From Bacillota bacterium (GTDB lineage: Bacteria > Bacillota > Clostridia > Lachnospirales > Lachnospiraceae): a stretch of 6,409 nucleotides of DNA. The notes under the pieces were generated by a model. It did not search any database. It was not told where the DNA came from and saw nothing but the letters and a program-made list of their open reading frames with translations. The stretch lies in contig JAEYRR010000093.1 of the NCBI GenBank assembly GCA_023435505.1, positions 1 through 6,409 on the forward strand, given 5' to 3'. Shown here piece by piece: positions 1-6,300 of the stretch; position 1 is the first letter of the stretch, and each line of letters starts with the position of its first letter. The translations under genes and the position numbers were made by a program.

Positions 1-1437
1 GTGGAGATCTGCGAGGACTTATGGACACCAATTCCACCATCCTCAAATCATGCATTGGCAGGAGCTACAATCATTGCCAATTGTTCTGCTAGTGATGAGA
101 CCACCAGTAAGGCGGATTATCGAAGGGAGCTTATTTCTAACCAGTCAGCAAGATTGCTAGCAGCGTATCTTTACGCGGATGCAGGAGCAGGAGAATCCAC
201 TACAGACGTAGTCTATGCAGGACATAGCATTATTGCAGAAAATGGCATGGTATTAAAGGAATCTAAGTTGTTTATGCAGGAAAACCATATAATTATATCT
301 GAGATAGATTTGGGACGATTGGAAGCGGAAAGAAGGAGAAATATGACCTTCCGGATTGAAAACCGGGAGAACTATGAGGTTATTTCCTTCAGTTTGAAGA
401 ACCAGGATCAGGAGGAACTTGAGGTCACTGAGTTAACTCGTCAAATAGATAAAGCACCATTTGTTCCAAGTGATACATTAAAACGAGAGCTTCGTTGTAA
501 TACTATATTAAATATTCAGGCATGTGGACTGAAAAAACGATTGGAGCATACGAACTGCAACACAGCTGTAATTGGTATCTCCGGTGGGTTGGATTCCACA
601 CTGGCTCTATTAGTTACAGTAAGGGCATTTGATATGCTAGGAAAATCCCGCAATAATATTGTCGCAGTGACTATGCCTTGCTTTGGTACGACAGACCGTA
701 CCTACCAAAATGCTGTAACATTGACTAAGCTTTTAGGTGTTACGTTAAAAGAGATCCGAATTAATGAAGCTGTATTGCTTCATTTACGAGATATTGGTCA
801 TGATGTGGATGTACATGATATTACCTATGAGAATGCCCAAGCCAGGGAGAGGACGCAGGTTCTTATGAATATTGCAAATCAAACAGGTGGAATGGTGATT
901 GGTACGGGAGATATGAGTGAGCTGGCTTTAGGATGGGCTACCTACAATGGAGATCATATGTCCATGTATGGGGTGAACTGTTCTGTTCCAAAGACGTTAG
1001 TGCGTTATCTGGTAGCATACTACTCCTCTACTCAGGAAAGTAAAGAAGTACAGGCTGTACTGTTGGATATTCTAGATACACCAGTGAGCCCAGAGCTACT
1101 GCCGCCGAAGGATGGAGAGATTGCTCAAAAGACAGAGGATATTGTAGGTCCATATGAGCTACATGATTTCTTTTTGTATTATGTGATGCGTTTTGGTTAT
1201 TCCCCTAAGAAGATTTATTATATGGCATGTTATGCATTTGGTGGGGATTATGAGGAAGCAGTCATTTTAAAATGGCTGAAAGTGTTTTATCGTCGCTTCT
1301 TTTCACAGCAGTTTAAAAGGTCCTGTGTGCCTGATGGCCCAAAGGTAGGTAGTGTGGCACTGTCTCCTAGAGGAGATCTAAGGATGCCAAGTGATGCCTG
1401 TGTACAGCTGTGGCAAGAGGAATTGACGGAGTTATAG
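1..1437 (+). CDS. nadE: Glutamine-dependent NAD+ synthetase, 5'-truncated by the window edge
   Basis: This enzyme makes NAD+ in the cytoplasm from nicotinic acid adenine dinucleotide, ATP and glutamine. An N-terminal nitrilase-fold glutaminase releases ammonia, which passes to the C-terminal synthetase. The visible 478 residues begin at the glutaminase nucleophile motif, EICEDLW at residues 2-8 with Cys4 as the likely catalytic cysteine. The Glu and Lys of the triad must lie upstream, so the GTG at base 1 is an internal valine and not a start. About 170 residues are probably missing, judging from the usual total near 640-680. The synthetase domain shows the ATP-binding P-loop SGGLDS (194-199), the block GTGDMSELALGW (301-312), SVPKTL (328-333) and the C-terminal PRGDLRMPSDA (456-466). 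The last block usually reads GDW; here it is GDL. The gene ends at TAG 1435-1437. No terminator follows, so read-through into the degV unit is possible. Identity is near certain; only the 5' end is unseen. Confidence 0.96.
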   Translation: MEICEDLWTPIPPSSNHALAGATIIANCSASDETTSKADYRRELISNQSARLLAAYLYADAGAGESTTDVVYAGHSIIAENGMVLKESKLFMQENHIIISEIDLGRLEAERRRNMTFRIENRENYEVISFSLKNQDQEELEVTELTRQIDKAPFVPSDTLKRELRCNTILNIQACGLKKRLEHTNCNTAVIGISGGLDSTLALLVTVRAFDMLGKSRNNIVAVTMPCFGTTDRTYQNAVTLTKLLGVTLKEIRINEAVLLHLRDIGHDVDVHDITYENAQARERTQVLMNIANQTGGMVIGTGDMSELALGWATYNGDHMSMYGVNCSVPKTLVRYLVAYYSSTQESKEVQAVLLDILDTPVSPELLPPKDGEIAQKTEDIVGPYELHDFFLYYVMRFGYSPKKIYYMACYAFGGDYEEAVILKWLKVFYRRFFSQQFKRSCVPDGPKVGSVALSPRGDLRMPSDACVQLWQEELTEL

Positions 1438-1494
1438 GGAGAATGGTAAAATAAGACTATACAAGAATGATAAGACCTACTAGAAAGACTTATG

Positions 1495-1500
1495 TATAAT
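1495..1500 (+). promoter_or_regulatory. Possible -10 box (TATAAT) upstream of the DegV gene
   Basis: A perfect TATAAT lies 19 bp before the DegV start codon. No good TTGACA-like -35 is found 16-18 bp upstream, so this may be a weak or activator-dependent promoter, or chance in AT-rich DNA. The box sits inside a perfect inverted repeat, ACTTAT-N5-ATAAGT (1488-1504). A start about 7 bp downstream would leave a very short leader that barely precedes the ribosome binding site, which weakens the case. Confidence 0.3.
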
Positions 1501-1506
1501 AAGTAT

Positions 1507-1513
1507 AAGGAGG
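1507..1513 (+). promoter_or_regulatory. Ribosome binding site of the DegV gene
   Basis: AAGGAGG lies six bases before the ATG at 1520. It matches the anti-Shine-Dalgarno sequence closely and fixes that ATG as the start. Confidence 0.85.
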
Positions 1514-1519
1514 AACGAT

Positions 1520-2404
1520 ATGGCTTTAAAAATCATAACAGACTCTGCATCAGATATCCCTCAGCAGTTTGCTAGGGAGCATAATTTGGAGGTTATACCC
1601 ACACCTGTAGTAATAGATGATAAGGATTATTTTGATGGAGAAACCATAATGCCATCAGAGTTTTATAAGATATTGGTTACAGATTGTGATATCAAGACTT
1701 ATCATATTAGTCAGTTTATGTTTCAGGAACATTTTGAACCTTATGCCAAAAGGGGAGATCAGCTAATCTATATCTGTTTTTCCACTGGTATTGCTGGGAC
1801 CTTCCAGGCAGCCAATCTGGCAAAAGAGGCACTTTTAGAGGATTACCCTGATTTTGATATTACCATTATAGATGGAAGATGTGCTTCCATTGGCTTTGGA
1901 TTACTGGTTTATTATGCAGTTTTGATGTTAGATGCAGGATGTGATCGAGATACTATTGTAGAAGCTGTAGAATTCCACAGAGATCATATGGAGCATATCT
2001 TTACAGTTGAGACTCTGGATTATTTATTTAAAGGTGGACGGTTAAGCAGAACCAGTGCGATAGCAGGTAGTCTGCTGGATATCAAACCGATTATTAAGGT
2101 TAATAAGGAAGGCGCCTTAGAGGCCTTTGAAAAGGTGAGAGGTAGAAACCGTTCCCTAAAGAAATTAATTGAGTTAGTAGGGGAAAAGGGAGCAGACCTT
2201 GAGAATCAGTATATCGGACTTGTACATGGGGATTGCTATGACACCTTAATGGATGTAAAACAGACGCTAACTGAGAAGTACGGCTGTACCCATTTTATAG
2301 AGAACTATGTAGGGTGTGCCATTGGTGCCCACACAGGCCCTGGCATCATCGGTATTACTTTCTTAAATACCGAGTCACCATATAAGAAGTATTATAACAA
2401 ATAG
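1520..2404 (+). CDS. DegV family (FakB-like) fatty-acid-binding protein
   Basis: DegV proteins bind one long-chain fatty acid in a deep pocket. In Firmicutes, FakB members present it to the FakA kinase for acyl-phosphate formation. The 294-residue length is normal for the family. Visible signatures in order are ITDSASDIP (6-14), the carboxylate-loop region KTYHISQF (59-66), FSTGIAGTF (87-95), DGR..S (118-123), the LDYLFKGGRLS block (166-176), DIKPIIK (187-193), KVRGR (205-209) and the terminal GAHTGPG (269-275). His271 matches the histidine of the FakB lipid-carboxylate network. Two usual motifs are altered: the common TSQ reads TYH (60-62), and the usual SGT reads AGT (92-94). No signal peptide or membrane segment is seen, so it is cytosolic. 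No fakA-like gene is in the window. It is followed 16 bp later by a small unknown gene, probably in the same operon. The family is certain; the ligand and a partner kinase are not. Confidence 0.93.
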   Translation: MALKIITDSASDIPQQFAREHNLEVIPTPVVIDDKDYFDGETIMPSEFYKILVTDCDIKTYHISQFMFQEHFEPYAKRGDQLIYICFSTGIAGTFQAANLAKEALLEDYPDFDITIIDGRCASIGFGLLVYYAVLMLDAGCDRDTIVEAVEFHRDHMEHIFTVETLDYLFKGGRLSRTSAIAGSLLDIKPIIKVNKEGALEAFEKVRGRNRSLKKLIELVGEKGADLENQYIGLVHGDCYDTLMDVKQTLTEKYGCTHFIENYVGCAIGAHTGPGIIGITFLNTESPYKKYYNK

Positions 2405-2408
2405 ATGT

Positions 2409-2414
2409 AAGGAG
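2409..2414 (+). promoter_or_regulatory. Ribosome binding site of the small acidic protein gene
   Basis: AAGGAG lies six bases upstream of the ATG at 2421. This good spacing favours 2421 over a second in-frame ATG at 2430 and supports the reality of the short gene. Confidence 0.75.
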
Positions 2415-2420
2415 TTTTTT

Positions 2421-2699
2421 ATGATTAGCATGGATTTGGAAGATTATATTGAAGAAGTAAAATTTCAGATGACTGAATGGGACTATCTGGAGGAAGCAAT
2501 GATACTTGGTTGGGAGGACAAGGCCAGAGAGTGGACAGACCGTCATTCAGACCGACAGATCATAAAAAAGGGTGATGATGTTACAGTTCTTTTTAAGGAC
2601 GAAGAACTTCCTGAAACGATGGCCCGTAAATTCTATCGTGCCGTAAGGGATAATAATGAGGAACAGTATTGGAAAGATTTTGATTTATTAGATAGATAA
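2421..2699 (+). CDS. Small acidic, tryptophan-rich protein of unknown function
   Basis: I do not recognise this 92-residue protein. It is strongly acidic (26 Asp/Glu against 14 Lys/Arg) and holds four tryptophans (residues 20, 31, 38 and 84). It has no cysteine, signal peptide or membrane segment, so it should be a soluble cytosolic protein. Residues 5-40 look largely helical and amphipathic. Residues 48-60 (KKGDDVTVLFKDE) look like a short beta hairpin, and a second helical part follows (64-90). It begins 16 bp after the DegV stop, has its own good ribosome binding site, and is followed by a terminator, which makes it the last gene of the DegV unit. Shared transcription suggests, but does not show, a role linked to the DegV protein. 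The coding call rests on the ribosome binding site, the operon position and a protein-like composition. Confidence 0.8.
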   Translation: MISMDLEDYIEEVKFQMTEWDYLEEAMILGWEDKAREWTDRHSDRQIIKKGDDVTVLFKDEELPETMARKFYRAVRDNNEEQYWKDFDLLDR

Positions 2700-2725
2700 A
2701 AAAAGTGAAAAGGTATCAACAAACA

Positions 2726-2755
2726 AAAAAGCATCTCAAGAAAGAGATGCTTTTT
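2726..2755. terminator. Bidirectional rho-independent terminator between convergent genes
   Basis: The core stem is GCATCTC (2731-2737) paired with GAGATGC (2744-2750) around the six-base loop AAGAAA. An A-run before it (2725-2730) and a T-run after it (2751-2755) extend the pairing and supply a U-tract on either strand. It lies 26 bp past the stop of the small acidic gene. It also overlaps the last codons and stop (2736-2738) of the leftward gene, so it can end both convergent transcripts. Confidence 0.9.
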
Positions 2756-3167
2756 CTAATGTGGATTTTATAGTATCTAAAATCATAACAGAAGTATATT
2801 GATTGCCTTCTGAAAATTCTATATCTTTAATAGCCACATCCTGATACAGCTGGTCTGCAATTTCTTCTAAGGCAGGTTTTACGAGTGGGTACATGGTAGT
2901 TACTGCGTCATCTAGATTGACAAATCGAACGGAATTGATGTGATTGTCATCTACCACGACTTCAAGATTTAAGGTCGCATTATCCAGGTTCATTTGGGAG
3001 GTATATACACCAGGCTTGTAGATCGGTGTGTCCTCATCTGAAGCCGCATTATTTTTTGGAAAAAACATAATGACTAGTAAAAGAATCAAAAGTATGCCCA
3101 GTCCTATAAAAATAGCCGTATAAATAATTTCTTTAAGGTGTAAGACAACAATTTTGGTTTTTGACAT
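2736..3167 (-). CDS. Membrane-anchored FMN-binding-domain-like protein, flavin site apparently lost
   Basis: This 143-residue protein has a short basic N-terminus, one strong hydrophobic segment (about residues 14-36) with no lipobox cysteine or clear cleavage site, an acidic linker (39-49), and an outer domain (50-143). The orientation predicted from charge is N-terminus inside and domain outside. The outer domain follows the layout of FMN-binding domains: a YKPGVYTS opening (50-57), a beta strand with NLEVVVDDNHINSVRFV (67-83), a helix (94-109), then a segment ending QYTSVMILDTIKSTLEKA (123-140). In flavinylated RnfG/NqrC-type domains the equivalent motif is SGATxTS, with the Thr of GAT carrying FMN. 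Here it reads SEGNQYTS (119-126), so the acceptor Thr appears to be Gln123. I infer a structural relative that does not bind FMN covalently. The start is fixed by GGAGG seven bases upstream. The gene stands alone, convergent with the DegV unit and divergent from addB. The membrane topology is firm; the domain assignment is moderate. Confidence 0.82.
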   Translation of the reverse strand: MSKTKIVVLHLKEIIYTAIFIGLGILLILLLVIMFFPKNNAASDEDTPIYKPGVYTSQMNLDNATLNLEVVVDDNHINSVRFVNLDDAVTTMYPLVKPALEEIADQLYQDVAIKDIEFSEGNQYTSVMILDTIKSTLEKASLS

Positions 3168-3174
3168 CCTTCAT

Positions 3175-3179
3175 CCTCC
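3175..3179 (-). promoter_or_regulatory. Ribosome binding site of the leftward membrane-protein gene
   Basis: Read on the minus strand, GGAGG lies seven bases before the ATG at 3167. Another ATG directly abuts it (3174-3172) but is out of frame and too close to be used. Confidence 0.8.
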
Positions 3180-3193
3180 AATAGGCAGATTCA

Positions 3194-3215
3194 ATTTGAG
3201 TATGTACGTTCAAAT
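3194..3215. repeat. Inverted repeat ATTTGA-N10-TCAAAT upstream of the leftward gene
   Basis: Two perfect 6-bp arms (3194-3199 and 3210-3215) flank a 10-bp centre, 27-48 bp before the start codon of the leftward gene. The size and spacing would suit a dimeric repressor operator. In AT-rich DNA such arms also occur by chance, and no regulator family is recognised. Confidence 0.3.
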
Positions 3216-3236
3216 GAATAATTACTTAACTTTATA

Positions 3237-3270
3237 TAATCATATTTTGAAGAAAGCAGTTTTATGATTA
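3237..3270. repeat. Inverted repeat TAATCATA-N18-TATGATTA in the divergent intergenic region
   Basis: Perfect 8-bp arms at 3237-3244 and 3263-3270 are separated by 18 bp in the middle of the divergent region. As RNA this would be a weak AT-only stem with a large loop and no U-tract, so it is not a terminator. It may be a paired protein-binding site. The function is unknown, and chance is possible given the base composition. Confidence 0.35.
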
Positions 3271-3314
3271 AATTCTATAGAATAATAGAGAAGTTTACCA
3301 AACATGAAATCATA

Positions 3315-3343
3315 TTTCCTTTAAACGGACAATCGTTTATAAT
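3315..3343 (+). promoter_or_regulatory. Probable addB promoter with a perfect -10 and weak -35
   Basis: A perfect TATAAT (3338-3343) lies 30 bp before the addB start. The hexamer at 3315-3320 (TTTCCT), 17 bp upstream, matches TTGACA at only three positions. Transcription would begin near 3350 and give a leader of about 23 bases that carries the ribosome binding site. The spacer between the boxes contains an inverted repeat, described separately. Confidence 0.6.
3322..3339. promoter_or_regulatory. Inverted repeat TAAACG-N6-CGTTTA overlapping the addB promoter, possible operator
   Basis: Perfect 6-bp arms sit between the -35 and -10 boxes and touch the -10, where a bound repressor would block RNA polymerase. 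Bases 3326-3339 (CGGACAATCGTTTA) also resemble the Gram-positive LexA box CGAAC-N4-GTTCG, matching 7 of its 10 fixed positions. The centre of the perfect repeat and that of the LexA-like reading differ by 2 bp, so at most one describes the true site. An operator is plausible but unproven. Confidence 0.4.
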
Positions 3344-3361
3344 AAAGGTATTGAAAAGTAT

Positions 3362-3367
3362 AGGAGG
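3362..3367 (+). promoter_or_regulatory. Ribosome binding site of addB
   Basis: AGGAGG is five bases from the ATG at 3373. An in-frame TAG (3361-3363) overlaps it, so translation cannot start further upstream and the addB start is fixed. Confidence 0.9.
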
Positions 3368-3372
3368 CGCTT

Positions 3373-6300
3373 ATGTCTTTACAATTTATTTTAGGAAGTA
3401 GTGGGGCTGGTAAATCCCACTGTCTTTACCAGGAAATCATTGAAAAGTCTAGGGAAAATCGAGATACAAATTATATTGTAATCGTTCCTGAGCAGTTTAC
3501 CCTGCAGACTCAAAAAGATCTGGTTACCATGCATCCAGAACATTGCATCATGAATATTGACATATTAAGTTTTATGCGTCTTGCCTATCGCGTATTTGAG
3601 GAGACCAACACAAAGCAGAGGCTTGTGTTAGAAGATACAGGAAAGAGCATGATTCTAAGAAAGGTCATTGCTGCCAAAAAGGAGGAACTGGTACTATTTC
3701 AAAAAAATGTTCGCCGCCCTGGGTTTGTCAATGAGCTTAAATCCTTTCTATCCGAGCTTTATCAGTATAGCATTGGGCCAAAAGAACTGGAGAGTATGAT
3801 CGACAAGGTGAATCATAAGCCGATGCTCTTAGGGAAGCTAAAGGATATGTTAGTGATCTATAAGGGGTTCCAGGATTTTTTAAGTGATAAATACATTGCA
3901 GCAGAGGAAGTGCTGGATTTACTATGTCAGGTTATCGATCAGTCAGATGTCATTACTAACAGTGTGATATGCTTTGACGGGTTTACCGGTTTTACTCCAA
4001 TTCAATATAAGCTGGTGCAAAAGCTGATGCTGATGGCGATGAAAGTGCTTATTACCGTAACCATAGATGATAGAGAAAGGCTAGATGATCTCGGAGAAGA
4101 ATTCCAGCTCTTTCATATGAGTAAAAAGACCATAGCGAAATTGACAGAGTTAGCAGATGATGTGGGGGTTAAGGTAGAGCCTCACCATTATATAAACAAA
4201 GGGCAGGTGCCATACCGTTTCCTTAAGTCTAAGGAGCTTGCAGCTTTAGAGCACAATTTGTTTCGTTACCCATACACTCCTTACAAACAAGAGATGAAGG
4301 ATATTCGTCTTTTAGCAGCTACTGATGCAGATGGAGAGGTGGATTACACTGTCAAAGAGATTATGCGGCTGATTCAGGAGGAAGGTTACCGTTATAAGGA
4401 TATTGCAGTGGTAACAGGAGATTTGTCCATCTATGGAGCCAAACTCCTAAAGGAGTATGAGAAGGTAAGGATTCCTTGCTTTTTGGATCTTAAGAAGGAT
4501 GTATTAGCCTATCCTTTGGTAAGATTAATACGCTCTGTCCTGGAGATATATTATTCGGATTATACGTATGAAAGTGTTTTTAGATTCCTTCGTAATGATT
4601 TGATTGACATTGAGAAGGAAGAGGTGGACCTACTGGAGAATTACGTCCTGGCAGTTGGTATCCGTGGAAAGAATGCTTGGAAGAAGGAATGGAAGAGAAA
4701 GTATCGTGGTAAGGGAAAACTAGACTTAGAAGTCCTTAATACCTTACGTCAAAGGATTGTGGAGCTCCTCACTCCTTTAGGAAAGTGCATGAAGGATGGT
4801 GAGGCTTTAATAGGAGACATGACGGAAGCTTTATATGATTTCTTAGTGGAGAATCAGGTGGAGCAGAAAATCAAAGCTTATGAAACCTATTTTACTGCGA
4901 ATCAGGAGCCACTGCGCGCAAAAGAATATAAGCAGATTTACGGCATTGTCATGGAGCTATTTGATAAATTAGTGGAACTTCTTGGGGAAGAACAGGTAAG
5001 CTGCAGGGAATATAAGGAACTGTTAGAAAGTGGTCTGAATGAAGCTAAGGTGGGTCTGATTCCGCCGGGAATCGATCAGGTGGTAATAGGAGATATTGAA
5101 CGTACCCGTCTAAAGGATATTAAGGCTTTAATCATCCTTGGAGTAAATGATGGAATCATTCCAAAGGTCAGTGGACAGAAGGGGATTGTGACCGACATGG
5201 AGAGAAATCTGCTGGCAGAGCAGGACATGGTCATGGCTCCGACTAGACGTCAGAACAGCTATACGGAGCAGTTTTACCTTTATCTAAATCTGACCAAACC
5301 GAGAGAAAAGCTGTATGTTATGTACAGTAAGGTTGGTAGCAGCGGCAATAACAATGGAAAGGCAATCAGACAGTCCTATCTGATTTCCAAACTGCTTCAG
5401 GTATTTCCAAAGCTTACGACAGAGGAGCTAAGCTATCACGCCTATGAAGATTGTATCCAGTCTCTTCTGGGAGCTGACAAGGGCTTAAAATATATGATTC
5501 ATGGTTTACGGGAATATCATGAGGATATGCCGGCTTTATGGTCTGAGCTGTTTAGTTGGTATAAGAGACAGGAGCAGTACGAAGATTTGTTACAACTTCT
5601 CCTAGAGGGAGCTTGTTATGAAAAACAGGAACTTGATCTTTCTAAGGCAGTGGCAAAGGCTTTATATGGGGAGACGCTTACCAACAGTGTCACCAGATTG
5701 GAAAAATACGCTGCCTGTGCATATGCCCATTTCCTAAAGTATGGGTTAGAGCTTAGCCAGAGAATAACCTATGAGTTGGAGATGCCGGACATCGGGAATT
5801 TGTTCCACAGTTCCATGGAGCTATTTGCGAAAAAGCTTCATGATAGTACGTATTCTTGGAAGGATGTACCGCTTAAGGTGCAGGAGCAGTATACAGCAGA
5901 AGCGGTAGAAGAAGTAACCAGGGAGTATAACAACCAGATTCTATATAGTTCCAAACGGTATGAATACCTGATTAAACGGGTGGAGAGAATTACAAAACGT
6001 ACGGTCTGGGCACTGTGTGAGCAGGTCAAGAGTGGTGATTTTATCCCCCAGGGATTTGAGCTACAGTTCTCCAGAATGGATCATCTAAATTCCGTCAATG
6101 TAAACCTAAAAGATGGTTCGGTTATGAACCTTAGAGGGCAGATAGACAGACTGGATGTGGCAGAGAATGAGAAGGATTTGTATGTAAGAATCGTGGATTA
6201 TAAGTCGGGAAAGACCTCTTTGGAGTTGTCTAAGGTATATTATGGCTTACAACTGCAGTTAGTAGTATATCTAAAGGTTGCCATGGAAATCGGAGAGAAA

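Noticed and set aside
1..3. GTG at the first base as the start of the NAD+ synthetase gene
   Set aside because: The next residues are the conserved EICEDLW nucleophile motif, which lies deep inside the glutaminase domain, so the true start is upstream of the window.
1453..1489. Three copies of AAGAC in the nadE-degV gap (1453, 1472, 1485)
   Set aside because: The words are short, the spacing is irregular (19 and 13 bp) and no regulator is recognised; they are within chance for an A-rich stretch.
1438..1519. Terminator after nadE
   Set aside because: The gap holds no GC-containing stem followed by a T-run, so I see no rho-independent terminator there.
2355..2546. A 63-codon minus-strand open frame across the DegV/small-gene junction
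   Set aside because: It lies antisense to two well-supported genes, has no good ribosome binding site noted, and gives an unrecognised protein with no domain-like features; it is a shadow frame.
3235..3240. A second TATAAT on the plus strand in the divergent region
   Set aside because: It is over 130 bp from addB and has no matching -35, and the TATAAT at 3338-3343 is much better placed.
5838..6029. A 63-codon minus-strand open frame inside addB
   Set aside because: It is fully antisense to conserved AddB coding sequence, and its low-complexity Ser/Thr/Leu-rich translation resembles a shadow frame.
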